From the IMG/VR virus record IMGVR_UViG_3300030108_005626, positions 1 to 64,000 of that record: a stretch of 64,000 bases of DNA; one strand, written 5' to 3'. Source of the DNA: a virus. The translations under genes and the position numbers were made by a program. Below the pieces are notes generated by a model, which saw nothing but the letters and a program-made list of their open reading frames with translations, made no database searches and was not told where the DNA came from. This document shows positions 53,540 through 63,890 of this stretch, piece by piece. How positions within the stretch are numbered: position 1 is the stretch's first letter; every line of letters starts with the position of its first letter.

Positions 53540-54634
53540 TTGAGTTATTTAGATCCAAAAGAGCAAGTAATAGATTTAGAACTTACATCCTATGGTAAAT
53601 ATTTACTTTCCGTAGGGAAGTTAGATCCTGTTTATTATGCTTTTTTTGATGATGATATAATATATGATCTTGCACATGCTGGAGTAAGCACCGAAGCACA
53701 AAGCGAAACAGAACCTAGAATCCAAGAAGAAACTCCAAAATTTTCAGCACAATCTAGTTTTTCTAGTAAAGACGTAACTGTTTTCAATGCAGTGCCAGAT
53801 ATCGTAAACGACTTAATTATGGGTGGACAATTTATTAGTGAAGATAGCATATATGAAGCAGCGGTTGAAGAAGGTTCAATTAACGTTGATTTGAATCCAG
53901 AGCGAAAAGTTGAAATTTTGCAGAATCCAATTTCATTTTCCGATCCTTCAAAAATTTATGCACCTGCATGGAATGTATCTTTTTTAAAGGCACCACTATC
54001 CTCTTCTAAAGATTATTTACCAATCACAAGTTCTCTTGGTGGAAACTTGTTAAATATTCCTCAATTAAATGCTAATATTTCTTATCAGGTTATAAAAAAC
54101 AGTCGATCATACAATCAAATTAATAGCACTACTGGTATAAAAAAATTTGGAGAAATGGAAGATTTTGAAAGTCGCGCTGCCGGATTACGAGTTGGAGAAG
54201 ATGCTTTTACTTTGGAAGAAGAATCTCTTACATTCAAAAACGGCGCGACAGTTGATGTTGTTTCGGATGCTTTAATACTAAGAGTTGAAGAGTCAAATGT
54301 GTTTTTTGAAAAAGAAAATTTTGATGTTGAACTTTTTGAAATTAATGAAGTTAACGGAAAAGAGACTTTAACCCAAATAAAGTTTTACGAAAATTTGGCA
54401 ACTCTAACAGGAGATTTATTGAACAATAATTTAAATAAGATGAGTGCGGAACATTATTTTGACATTTCCATAGATGATGAAATACCAGAAACAATAATTT
54501 GCCCGATGATTCAAGATGATAAAACAAAGCAATTTCACGTTGGTAAAATATTTAATTGTGAAGATTTTATGGTTGAAAAAGATGCAAGAAATATTTACAC
54601 TGATATTGATGATACAAAGGATATTTGTAACTAA
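53540..54634 (+). CDS. Virion structural protein with shared N-terminal module (A)
   Basis: The protein (364 aa) starts with TTG seven bases after AGGAG. Its first 45 residues (LDPKEQVIDLELTSYGKYLL, YYAFFDDDIIYD) share a pattern with the protein encoded at 61802: LD, then an ID-LT-G-L-G series and a DD-I-Y ending. The rest is acidic and unrecognised. The shared module probably docks both proteins to the same tail or neck surface. It overlaps the next start by one base (TAATG). Confidence 0.62.
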   Translation: MSYLDPKEQVIDLELTSYGKYLLSVGKLDPVYYAFFDDDIIYDLAHAGVSTEAQSETEPRIQEETPKFSAQSSFSSKDVTVFNAVPDIVNDLIMGGQFISEDSIYEAAVEEGSINVDLNPERKVEILQNPISFSDPSKIYAPAWNVSFLKAPLSSSKDYLPITSSLGGNLLNIPQLNANISYQVIKNSRSYNQINSTTGIKKFGEMEDFESRAAGLRVGEDAFTLEEESLTFKNGATVDVVSDALILRVEESNVFFEKENFDVELFEINEVNGKETLTQIKFYENLATLTGDLLNNNLNKMSAEHYFDISIDDEIPETIICPMIQDDKTKQFHVGKIFNCEDFMVEKDARNIYTDIDDTKDICN

Positions 54635-57600
54635 TGATTTCTATTCAAAGTTTATCTGAAAATTTATTACCAAACTTGTATCTCAAAAGTGCCACTTTGA
54701 ATACAAAATTTTCAACTGTTGCATCTACACCAAAGAGTAATGGGTATGGTAGTTCTCAAAGTGCAGAGCAATTAAATGAATTAAAAGCAGATGAAAACTA
54801 TTCAACATCCAATGTTTCGTTGTCAATAAAATTTTTAAGAAATTTAAATCTACAATCTGAAATACTAAGATTATTTGATTCTGGTTTAGCGCAGAATATT
54901 GAAGTGTACGTGCATCAAATTGAAGATATAAGCACGTATCAAAGTGTTGTTCAAAATCCAGATAAATTAGTTCTGACTACAATCGACCCAGCGCCTGGAG
55001 TAAAAACAAGAAAAACAACCTTAGCTGAGGTGTCAAGTTTTACCAATTTATTTTATTTAAATCAGAATGCCGGAGTACAGCAAAGCAATTCAGTAAGATT
55101 ACCAGAACAAACATTACAAGATGGCACTTCTTTATTTGAAGTTGTGCTTGACTTTAATTTTGAATTTGATAAAGATGCACTGTTTTTAGGATATGTTTTT
55201 GTAACTGCGATTAAAAATGTCGGTGCTGCAAGTCCGGATCCGTCAGAAGTTTTTATTTCAAAACCCTCTAGTGAGATAGCAATACTTAATGGTAAAATTC
55301 AAAATACCGGTGCGTTATTCACAATAGCGCCACATCCAGCTGGTTCAACACCGGGACAAATAAAACAATTGGATTCTTTTGGTAAACCTGGAGATGTATG
55401 GGCAGGCGGCGTACACTATCATGAACCTTCTCAGAGGTTTATGGCGGGAAGTGAGCATGATCCAAATAAGACTCACCCATTTTTGGATTACTCTATTGTA
55501 CCGGTAAGAAAAATTGTAGACAATAGAATTAAAGATAAAGTAGAAAAAAATATAATTAATATAACCAAAGCAATTGAAACTTTAAATTCTGGATTTACTA
55601 GATATAAAAATAGTGCAAATTATTTAGATTTTGATCAATATAAAACAACACCTTATGTCAGTGATATATATTTATCTCAAGACAATTCAGGCAATGTAAA
55701 CGGAGCGTTTTCTGTAGATAAACTACAAATATTAAAGAAAAAAAGTGCCTTTAAGTTTTTATTTGAAAAGTTGCAATTAATAACTAATCCAATAATTTCA
55801 AGTGATGCAACTGATTTGTTGTTAAATCTATCTAGTTTACAAAAATTATCTTTGTATGAAAAAGTGTCTGTTGGGGGAAATTATTCTTCCGGTCCTGAGA
55901 CGCATCTATGCACCATAAATCAAGAATCCGAAAATGTAGAACAGTTTAGCACTAAAGTAAATTATAAAGGTCAATCTTCAACACAACCATATGATATTGA
56001 TGTAATTTTTATGAAAGATAATTTTAGTATCCAAGAGCAGTCTTATACGTTAAATTTCGCAGCTGGAAGTTTAACTATCAATACAGGATTGGGTATTGAA
56101 TATTTCTCTTTCAAGAGAATACAAAATGGAAATAATGTTGGCAAAAGACAGTATAGTGTTCTAGTTGAATATTCAGATCCAACAATTGAAATTGTGAGAG
56201 GTATTTCTGGAAATATCTCGCAAGTATTGAATGATTTAGATAATATTATAAGTGGTAATGCAAACGTTTATAACGTTGAATTAGTATCGAATGATGTTAT
56301 CGCCTCTGTTGAATCATTGGCAGAAGACCCTGGACTTGCACTATATTTTTATAATCCAAATTATGATTATGATGAGTTTAAGCAGTACTTAAAAACTCTA
56401 GGTACCTTTGATAAAAACTCGTATGCCAATGATTCTATAAAAAAACGAAACATAAATGAAAATCTTTCTTTACTGGTCCAGTTTTTAAATAATTTAAAAA
56501 ATACTATTGACCTATCACTTTCTAATATTGGATCTAAAACGTTAAAATCATTAGATGGAACAGCAGAATCTAATTCTTATGGAACTGCAGTGAGTAAAGT
56601 ATCATCGAAACAGACACCGACAGAACCAAATATTTCTCACAAATCAAAATCAAGTGAAATAGAAATATATAATTATGGTTATGATTTTACCGGATACCTA
56701 AAAAGAGTATTTAGAGAGAAACCCAGACAATCAGTTCTTGATGTTTTTGGAGATACTGTGAGTGGTAGAGATGATAATCAATATCTAACTATAACCACTG
56801 ATGACTATAAAGCAATTAGTGAGTATTTATTTAGTCTATTAATTAACAATAATGCCGATACGCAAAACGCCCTACAACAACCTTTTTCTGCTCTTGGTCT
56901 TGGCATAAACACGCCAAATGAATCAGCATATAGTTATTTAAACACGCCGGTACAATTTATCAGAGATTGTGTAGAATTACCATCGACTGTGCTTGATAAA
57001 AATATTTTATTTAATAGTTCAAAGTTCCCCGTAGAGTTTAGTCTTCAATTGCTGTTCTACAATATAATAAAATTTAAAAAACAAATTTTTGAAAATCATT
57101 TGAGCGGGTTAGACAGCAAAGGGATAGCTGCAGGCACCTATATTCAAGAGGAAATTACATCAATCTTAACTGACTTTGGATTTCGCGTGCCTAGTTTGGT
57201 AGATGTTGATTATACGAAAGAACTACCTTCTGTGCCAACAGATGATGGTAAAAAGTCTTCCAGTAAGAAACTAGATATCCAAGGCATCGAAAGTCCCATA
57301 TCTCCAGCATTTGCTTCAAAAGAGGTAGGACTAGGAATTGATGCTGCAAATTATCAATATAAAGTTCAAATAGACAATGCGGAACAATCAAATTTACCAG
57401 CATCAAACTTTTTCTTGGGAAGCGTTTTAGATAGAAAACTTTTTGAAGCGATAAGTTCTTTTAGATTAAACACATTTGATGATAGTTTTACCCCTTGGTC
57501 TGAAGAGGGGAGTGATGAGTATTTTTCTTATCATTTTCCTGACAACTCGGGTGTTATTCCCCCTTTGCAGGTTTTAAGTTTATCTATCAATACTAAATCT

Positions 57601-58032
57601 GCTATAAACAGCACTAATCCTTTTAGAAACTTTTTAACGTCAAATCAAGATTATATAAGAAACGGAGTTATTAACCCCTTTCTTTTGTCTATCTTTTGGT
57701 TTAAACATCAAAATATAGTAAGAGTAGAATACTTACAAGGATATGAAAATACAACAAGCCAATTGGTTGTAAAAAATGAAGATGGAACATTGTTTACTAC
57801 AGAAAATGGTTCTAATAGCGTTGAGGTAAAAACTAGAAATCTAGGAAAACCTATTTGGAAACCAATAAATAAAGATATCATTGATAATATGAGTGAGGGA
57901 ACAAAATATCTTTGTCGATTGTCAAGATATAACTATCCCTATTATGTAAACAAAAGATTGGTCAGTGAATTAAATTTACCTTTGTTGAGTAATTATTTTA
58001 TATTAGAGAAACCAATTAGGAGTTTTGATTAA
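54634..58032 (+). CDS. Large virion protein with histidine-rich patch, unknown function (1,132 aa)
   Basis: The N-terminal 200 residues look beta-rich. Around residues 255-285 a striking segment reads GDVWAGGVHYHEPSQRFMAG, then SEHDPNKTHPFLDY, with five His residues in about 30 positions, a possible metal-binding site. Later regions are long helical and beta segments without a recognised family. It has no signal peptide. Position suggests a tail or baseplate-associated protein. Confidence 0.65.
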   Translation: MISIQSLSENLLPNLYLKSATLNTKFSTVASTPKSNGYGSSQSAEQLNELKADENYSTSNVSLSIKFLRNLNLQSEILRLFDSGLAQNIEVYVHQIEDISTYQSVVQNPDKLVLTTIDPAPGVKTRKTTLAEVSSFTNLFYLNQNAGVQQSNSVRLPEQTLQDGTSLFEVVLDFNFEFDKDALFLGYVFVTAIKNVGAASPDPSEVFISKPSSEIAILNGKIQNTGALFTIAPHPAGSTPGQIKQLDSFGKPGDVWAGGVHYHEPSQRFMAGSEHDPNKTHPFLDYSIVPVRKIVDNRIKDKVEKNIINITKAIETLNSGFTRYKNSANYLDFDQYKTTPYVSDIYLSQDNSGNVNGAFSVDKLQILKKKSAFKFLFEKLQLITNPIISSDATDLLLNLSSLQKLSLYEKVSVGGNYSSGPETHLCTINQESENVEQFSTKVNYKGQSSTQPYDIDVIFMKDNFSIQEQSYTLNFAAGSLTINTGLGIEYFSFKRIQNGNNVGKRQYSVLVEYSDPTIEIVRGISGNISQVLNDLDNIISGNANVYNVELVSNDVIASVESLAEDPGLALYFYNPNYDYDEFKQYLKTLGTFDKNSYANDSIKKRNINENLSLLVQFLNNLKNTIDLSLSNIGSKTLKSLDGTAESNSYGTAVSKVSSKQTPTEPNISHKSKSSEIEIYNYGYDFTGYLKRVFREKPRQSVLDVFGDTVSGRDDNQYLTITTDDYKAISEYLFSLLINNNADTQNALQQPFSALGLGINTPNESAYSYLNTPVQFIRDCVELPSTVLDKNILFNSSKFPVEFSLQLLFYNIIKFKKQIFENHLSGLDSKGIAAGTYIQEEITSILTDFGFRVPSLVDVDYTKELPSVPTDDGKKSSSKKLDIQGIESPISPAFASKEVGLGIDAANYQYKVQIDNAEQSNLPASNFFLGSVLDRKLFEAISSFRLNTFDDSFTPWSEEGSDEYFSYHFPDNSGVIPPLQVLSLSINTKSAINSTNPFRNFLTSNQDYIRNGVINPFLLSIFWFKHQNIVRVEYLQGYENTTSQLVVKNEDGTLFTTENGSNSVEVKTRNLGKPIWKPINKDIIDNMSEGTKYLCRLSRYNYPYYVNKRLVSELNLPLLSNYFILEKPIRSFD

Positions 58033-58033
58033 A

Positions 58034-58252
58034 ATGGATGATTTTGTTACAACCGGATATAACATTATCATGTTTCAACTACAACAGCAAAGTATGCAAC
58101 AGGATATGCAGCAAAACGCCACACTACCAGGATCTACCTCTAGTACAATTGGTGGTGCGACCGGTCAAGATGTATTTAGCACTGAGCAGTCTACTGCAAC
58201 TACTAACCTTATCGGCGTTGGCGGTGCAGGAAATTCAGGTTACGGAACATAA
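58034..58252 (+). CDS. Small Gln/Gly/Ser/Thr-rich protein
   Basis: A 72-residue protein starting at ATG 58034 after AGGAG (58018-58022); a TTG at 58025 is less likely. The first third is hydrophobic and Gln-rich (FQLQQQSMQQDMQQN). The rest is Gly/Ser/Thr-rich and ends GGAGNSGYGT. Its style resembles the glycine-rich C-terminus of the 3,116-residue protein. No family is recognised. It could be a tail-tip or linker peptide. The overlapping frame 58038-58268 is a shadow. Confidence 0.5.
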   Translation: MDDFVTTGYNIIMFQLQQQSMQQDMQQNATLPGSTSSTIGGATGQDVFSTEQSTATTNLIGVGGAGNSGYGT

Positions 58253-58254
58253 TA

Positions 58255-61200
58255 ATGTCAAACAATAACTATCAAAATTTTATATATTTGTTTAATAATG
58301 AAAATGTTATTAACATAAAACAACAATATACGGTTCAGTTCGGCGGCGCACCTATGACCTCAAGTCCCTACGAACTAGGAGAAGATTTTAATTCAGCGAT
58401 TCTTATACCGAGTTTTGTATCTGAAGGCAGTTTAGTTTTTTCACCTGAATCTGCTATAAATTATAGAGATTATCCGAGAAAAAACACATCAACTCCCAGA
58501 GATAAAATGCAATCGATAGGAAGAACAATATTAAAAAACAAATCATTACCAGGACCTCCCCTGCCAATGATATCAAATGATCCGTTTCATAGCCCTTACA
58601 AAAGAGTTCTTTTTAATTTAGATAATAATTCGCTAACACTAGAGAGACTAAAACCTAACGGAACAGATAACGCGACACGATTCACTTTTAGATTTGCAAA
58701 TGATGATGCCAGTCCTTTTCAGGGATTAGCAATAAATTTACCAGTAATTTTAGAGGAAATTGTAGAAGAGACATTTGCACCTATTTTGGCGAATTATGGT
58801 ATTTATACTCCAGAAGGTTTTTCAAATTATTTAAATCCAGAACTATCCGTCGTAAACCCAAATGAGTTTTTATATACGCAAGAAATACCACTTGTTTTTG
58901 TTGCTGGAGGTGATTTGGAATCACAAAACATTGACACTACAGCAACATCTAATTTAGAACAGTTTCTTAATCATGGCAATTCACGACCAACTGATGATAA
59001 TTTATATTTAAAACCTTTTTCGGTTCAAGATATAAGCACTATGATTGGAGTTCCGTATGATTTTGATACGGTGTTAAAAAATCAAAACACAAAAAAAATT
59101 GGTATTACAACATTACAACCCAAATGTGAAAAAGTATATAACTATTACGATCCACAATATGAACCATTAACAATTGCTCTTCTTGATCAAGATGTTATTG
59201 ACGAAAGGTCACTGCCAAGCATATATGATTTTTTATTCCTTGAAGAAGAGTTTAACTCAGTTATGACATTTTTAGGATTACCAGGTTTAGATCCAGAAGA
59301 TATAAACTTCTCTAATATAAATCAATACTTGGATCATTTTGTAAACGTTTATGCAGAATATCTTGAATTAGAAGTTGATGGACTTACGATTGAAGGATTA
59401 ACTGGAGAAAATGGTTATTTTGACGAGAATAAAAATCTTACAATAACACCTGATTTCGCGACGACTACCGCAGAAGAACTTCCATCTATTAATAATCAAA
59501 TAATAGAAAATTCTAAAATTAATTGGACTGATATTACTCTTGTGTTGAAACAATCACCTCTTCTTGTTGAACTTATAACTGATATTAAACAGCAAGGCAC
59601 ACCTCTTTGGATGCAAACTTTAAAAACTGGAATTTATTTTTCAGAAAATTCAATTAAAACGTTTAATCAGACTTTAGATAAAGATTCAGTTTTTCCATTT
59701 TTAGTTAAAGTGAATATACCAACCGAGACTAGAGGCGTGTTAGGTGATTTATTTTCTGAATCTGATATATTAGATTCTTTTAATACGTATGCTGCCTCCT
59801 TAACGATACCTAATGATGCTACACCTTCCACTGTAGATGATTTTTACGGTGGTGTTGTGAATGGAGATGCAAATGAACATTACAATCTCTTCTCTGAGGC
59901 AAAGATGACAACGTTCAAAATGCATTTAGAAAACACCCCTCCGGTACCAAACCAAGAAGATGCTGATCAATTGAGTGAAATACTTAAGGAAGATAACGAA
60001 ACTAGTAAAAATATTTTTAAAGGAATTTCCGAATTAAACGATCTTAATATTGCTTCTACAGAATATGATAATAAACTTGATGATCTAATAGATGAAGGGA
60101 TTTTTATACCAAGTAATGAAGAAGATGGTGAGGAATCTCTTCAAAACCTTGTTCTGGAGGGCGCTGGACTGTTATTTCCAGCAGGTGGCGCCGGCACTGC
60201 CGCTTTTAAAGAAGAAATTAACAAGGTAATAGCTTTATTTCAAAAAATGTTAAAATATAAAAAAGACTATGGTGTTGATTTATATTTAGACAGTTTGTTT
60301 TCAGTTGGAGATGATACCTTAAAAAGTGTTTTCGAATACAAAACAAAAGACTTGGATGTGACTACGGAACTATCATCCCTTCTCTCACAATTAAAATCTA
60401 TCAACTTTAGAAACAAACTTAAAGATCTTTTAATCGAAAAAAAATTACTAAGAACCCCTGTTGATGTTCAAAATGGAAAATTTGCACATCAAGAGACTCT
60501 AATGTATGAAATTGCAAAATATGACTTTGATGAGGAAGGTAATGATCGGTTTATCCAAAGTGTGTTCTTGCCGATAACACAAGAACCAGAATTAACTTAC
60601 TATGACACCCAAGTCATACCTTACAAAGATTACCATTACAGAATTTTTGCACACAAGGTAATTGTGGGAACTGAGTATAAATTTGTAAAATACTCTAATG
60701 ATAATGTAATTGAATCTGCAGGCGGTGGATACGCAGCGGAGGTGGAGGGTGGAATTGTTAATTTCTATAAAGCAAAGTATGAAGTTAAACCTTATTTGCA
60801 GTTTGTAAGAGTTCCATACTACAATACTGCCTTGGTTAATACCTCAATTGACAAAATAGATATTACAAGGGTAGAAGATAGACCTCCGATACCTCCACAG
60901 GTTAACTTTGTGCCATATCGTGGAGTGAATAACAAAATATTAGTTCTTCTAAATAACTCTATGGGAGAATTAAAAGCGGCGCCCGTGGTTATGTTTGAAG
61001 AAGATAAAGAAATCATTAAAAATATAGCAACCGCTCAAGATAAACAAATAACGTTTAGAGATGTTTCTAATAGCGTTATAGGGTATAGTGCAACTATTGC
61101 CGAAGGCGATACATTAGAATATAAATCAGATGATCAAGAGGGCACATTTCAAGCATATAGGATAAATAATAAACCTAGATCATATGCTGATTTTGAGAGA

Positions 61201-61761
61201 GATTCTAGTTTGAAAGTTTTTGAACTGGACATACAGAGAAATTTTAAAAATGATTCTTTCTTGGACGACATTGCACCTAATACAGACTACTATTATACTT
61301 TTAGATTTGAAGATATACATGGTAAAATTTCAAATCCCACTTTAGTATATAAAGTTAGAATGGAACAACCGTCTGCAAATGCCCCTTACTTGAAAATAAG
61401 CATGATAGACTTACAAGATGAATTGGTTAAAACTTTAAATCAAAAATATGTTGATTCGAAAAAAATGCAAAAGTACATCATGATAAAACCAAGTGAAAAC
61501 CAAAATAATGTTGTTTATAAAACTAGTATTGTTGGCGAAGAACTAGATTATGATGAAGATGGTGCGCCTACAAACACAAATATAAATTATGAAAACGTAA
61601 ACGTTCAGATAGGCGCAAACGAAAGATCAGTGTTTGGAAGAAAATTTAAATTAAGAATGACTTCAAAACAAACTGGTAAAAAGATAGACGTTAATTTTAC
61701 AGTGGAACAACCAAAAGAAGTTGTAAACGAGACAGGAAATATACAATTCGAGAAAACATAA
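58255..61761 (+). CDS. Large virion protein with FN3/Ig-like C-terminal region, unknown function (1,168 aa)
   Basis: The protein has an N-terminal beta-rich part (QQYTVQFGGAPMTSS), a long mixed middle with coiled-coil-like stretches (around 560-720), and a C-terminal third with fibronectin-like strand order (PPIPPQVNFVPYRG, NTDYYYTFRFEDIHGKISNP). It has no signal peptide or catalytic motif. It follows a tail-protein block and precedes the module-B protein, so it is probably structural. The start follows the previous stop directly (TAATAATG). Confidence 0.62.
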   Translation: MSNNNYQNFIYLFNNENVINIKQQYTVQFGGAPMTSSPYELGEDFNSAILIPSFVSEGSLVFSPESAINYRDYPRKNTSTPRDKMQSIGRTILKNKSLPGPPLPMISNDPFHSPYKRVLFNLDNNSLTLERLKPNGTDNATRFTFRFANDDASPFQGLAINLPVILEEIVEETFAPILANYGIYTPEGFSNYLNPELSVVNPNEFLYTQEIPLVFVAGGDLESQNIDTTATSNLEQFLNHGNSRPTDDNLYLKPFSVQDISTMIGVPYDFDTVLKNQNTKKIGITTLQPKCEKVYNYYDPQYEPLTIALLDQDVIDERSLPSIYDFLFLEEEFNSVMTFLGLPGLDPEDINFSNINQYLDHFVNVYAEYLELEVDGLTIEGLTGENGYFDENKNLTITPDFATTTAEELPSINNQIIENSKINWTDITLVLKQSPLLVELITDIKQQGTPLWMQTLKTGIYFSENSIKTFNQTLDKDSVFPFLVKVNIPTETRGVLGDLFSESDILDSFNTYAASLTIPNDATPSTVDDFYGGVVNGDANEHYNLFSEAKMTTFKMHLENTPPVPNQEDADQLSEILKEDNETSKNIFKGISELNDLNIASTEYDNKLDDLIDEGIFIPSNEEDGEESLQNLVLEGAGLLFPAGGAGTAAFKEEINKVIALFQKMLKYKKDYGVDLYLDSLFSVGDDTLKSVFEYKTKDLDVTTELSSLLSQLKSINFRNKLKDLLIEKKLLRTPVDVQNGKFAHQETLMYEIAKYDFDEEGNDRFIQSVFLPITQEPELTYYDTQVIPYKDYHYRIFAHKVIVGTEYKFVKYSNDNVIESAGGGYAAEVEGGIVNFYKAKYEVKPYLQFVRVPYYNTALVNTSIDKIDITRVEDRPPIPPQVNFVPYRGVNNKILVLLNNSMGELKAAPVVMFEEDKEIIKNIATAQDKQITFRDVSNSVIGYSATIAEGDTLEYKSDDQEGTFQAYRINNKPRSYADFERDSSLKVFELDIQRNFKNDSFLDDIAPNTDYYYTFRFEDIHGKISNPTLVYKVRMEQPSANAPYLKISMIDLQDELVKTLNQKYVDSKKMQKYIMIKPSENQNNVVYKTSIVGEELDYDEDGAPTNTNINYENVNVQIGANERSVFGRKFKLRMTSKQTGKKIDVNFTVEQPKEVVNETGNIQFEKT

Positions 61762-61772
61762 TTAAATAATAC

Positions 61773-61786
61773 TTACTATTTAGTAA
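61773..61786. repeat. Short perfect inverted repeat before a tail gene
   Basis: TTACTA, two bases and TAGTAA form a 6-2-6 palindrome-like element in the 40-base gap, immediately before the ribosome site GAGGAG of the gene at 61802. It may be an operator or chance in AT-rich DNA. Confidence 0.25.
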
Positions 61787-61801
61787 AAGAGGAGATAATA
61801 A

Positions 61802-62782
61802 ATGGCTTTTTTAGATAATTCTGGTGATATCATTTTGGACGCCGTTTTAACAGACACCGGACGTGCCAGACTTGCACGGGGAGACGGTTCTTTTAAGATT
61901 GTTAAATTTGCTTTAGGGGATGATGAAATTGATTATGAATCCTACAATCCGACACACCCCTCCGGCACAGCGTACTATGATTTAGAGATACTACAAACAC
62001 CCATATTTGAAGCGTTCACCAATAACACTTCTAACATGAAGTCAAAACTTATAAGTTTGACAAATAATAATTTGCTTTACCTACCGATGCTGGTTTTAAA
62101 TAACACCAATGGTACCACCCTTAGTTCGGAAGGTGCAAATTTTGCTCCAACGTCCGCAGGCGCATTTGTTGGGTCAGGTTCACATGTTTTGATTGTTGAT
62201 AGTGATACTAATGATCAAGTTAATTCACGAGTTGGAAATCAAACAAGGGGTTACTTGAATGGTTTTACCCCTAGTCAGGGAAATCAAATTAGAGTTGACC
62301 AAGGACTAGATACAACTGAAATATCTCCTTCATTAATTCTAGATCCAGAGTTAAAAGAGACACAATATATTGTTGAATTAGATTCAAGATTTGCAAAAAT
62401 ATATGATCCAAGCACATCAGACACACCGGTTGCGCAACCATCTTTCATTGATGATGATTTAATAGCATCTTACTATTTTACTATCAATGTTGGTGGGTTT
62501 GTTGAAAATGCTACCGTTGGACCTACCTCTGGTGCTGGTCAGGTTGATGCCGCAAAAACTTCAGCAGAAGTTATAAAAGGTCCAAGAGGTACACATTTAA
62601 GATTGGGATTGTTGGCGTCTACTGACCTTGTTTCATCTGATTATCTATTTAATACACTAGGAAGTTCTTTCACTGACACCTCGAAGACATATGATTTTAT
62701 CGATACAACTGTTAGGGTCACTGGTGTCACCACTGGATATAGGTTAGATATCCCAATTAGAATATTAAAAGTAAGAGATTAA
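61802..62782 (+). CDS. Virion structural protein with shared N-terminal module (B)
   Basis: The protein (326 aa) begins MAFLDNSGDIILDAVLTDTGRARLA and has FALGDDEIDYESY, matching the N-terminal module of the protein encoded at 53540. The rest is beta-rich, with Gly/Thr-rich loops. It is a typical middle-size tail or neck protein of marine T4-like phages by context; the exact position in the virion is unknown. A strong GAGGAG precedes the ATG. Confidence 0.65.
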   Translation: MAFLDNSGDIILDAVLTDTGRARLARGDGSFKIVKFALGDDEIDYESYNPTHPSGTAYYDLEILQTPIFEAFTNNTSNMKSKLISLTNNNLLYLPMLVLNNTNGTTLSSEGANFAPTSAGAFVGSGSHVLIVDSDTNDQVNSRVGNQTRGYLNGFTPSQGNQIRVDQGLDTTEISPSLILDPELKETQYIVELDSRFAKIYDPSTSDTPVAQPSFIDDDLIASYYFTINVGGFVENATVGPTSGAGQVDAAKTSAEVIKGPRGTHLRLGLLASTDLVSSDYLFNTLGSSFTDTSKTYDFIDTTVRVTGVTTGYRLDIPIRILKVRD

Positions 62783-62797
62783 TATAAGGAAAAACAA

Positions 62798-63889
62798 ATG
62801 GCTACTACATTTAAAACTTTATTGAATAGCGATATCGCTAACACACGGACGCTTCTGCACGAGGCGATTCCGATTACGGGTACAATTGTTTCAGGTACCT
62901 ATCAAAACTCCGCAGCAGGTCCCGAAAAAAATATCAAGACTTTCGCTCACGGGATGTTCGAAGCGGTTTTTGATTATCCTTTTTTAAGTTCTTCTGCTAA
63001 TCATATTTTTGATATCACTGCTGGTTATGCTGCAGACAGTGTTTTGTCTGCAACAGCGAACACTCAAAATGCAAAAAAGATTAACATTTATAACCAGCAC
63101 GCGCAAGTTTTAGTGGGTTATGATTCTGCTGGGGGTATTCAGAATTTTGATACTGATGGTAATATTCTCGATGGCGGAACTAAAATGAAAGAGGTATTTT
63201 TTGTTAATTTTTCTAGGTTGTTGACCAAAGACGAAATTAAAAAAGACTCTTTTAGAATAAAACTGTATGCGACTTCTAGTGCCGTCACCGACGCGGATAA
63301 TAGAGATCATTTAGAAACTATTGGCGATTATGGCGCGACCACTGATTATAAAGTTAACTCTCCAGCGGGAGAGTACGGATTGCTTTATACTGCATCTACT
63401 GACATAGGAACAACTGTAAACCCAGTGCAGGGGCATGTTTATTATCAAGCAGGTATTGCTGTTATCACTGCGTCTTACTTTACCGGCGCCTTTGGCGATC
63501 CAAATGGACCCGGTGTTGGGTTAGACCATAAGATAAACGTAGGTCAGGTCAACGCACAGTTTACAGGTTCGACAATCACTCAAATGGCAAATGGTTTGCG
63601 ATACACAATTGATAATATTGACTTTAATAACACAACTGAATTAAATTCAACCATTTATTTCTGTCGTGCAAACACTCAAGATTACAATTACAGTTCGAAT
63701 CCAACTTATTTAAATGCTAGTAAGATTAGGGTTAAAAACGATAACCCAAAAGCAGAACCGGTTTCTTACATTAGTACTGTTGGTCTTTACTCTGCAGACA
63801 ATGAATTGTTGGCAGTTGCCAAGTTGTCAGAACCACTTAAGAAAAGTCCTTCGAATGAATTAACTTTGAGGGTTAGATTAGACTACTAA
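62798..63889 (+). CDS. Virion structural protein, unknown position
   Basis: The protein (363 aa) is beta-rich with Ser/Thr/Gly-rich loops. It ends with PVSYISTVGLYSADNELLAV, then AKLSEPLKKSPSNELTLRVR. This ending, a strand pair naming a time-line-like GLY motif followed by a KLS-P segment, is common in phage tail and baseplate proteins. No enzymatic motif was found. AAGGAAA lies nine bases upstream of the ATG. Confidence 0.62.
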   Translation: MATTFKTLLNSDIANTRTLLHEAIPITGTIVSGTYQNSAAGPEKNIKTFAHGMFEAVFDYPFLSSSANHIFDITAGYAADSVLSATANTQNAKKINIYNQHAQVLVGYDSAGGIQNFDTDGNILDGGTKMKEVFFVNFSRLLTKDEIKKDSFRIKLYATSSAVTDADNRDHLETIGDYGATTDYKVNSPAGEYGLLYTASTDIGTTVNPVQGHVYYQAGIAVITASYFTGAFGDPNGPGVGLDHKINVGQVNAQFTGSTITQMANGLRYTIDNIDFNNTTELNSTIYFCRANTQDYNYSSNPTYLNASKIRVKNDNPKAEPVSYISTVGLYSADNELLAVAKLSEPLKKSPSNELTLRVRLDY

Positions 63890-63890
63890 A

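Noticed and set aside
58038-58268. Alternative ORF overlapping the small Gln/Gly-rich gene
   Set aside because: It overlaps the downstream start, and its composition looks like an out-of-frame reading; the frame starting at 58034 has the ribosome site and fits the stop-start spacing.
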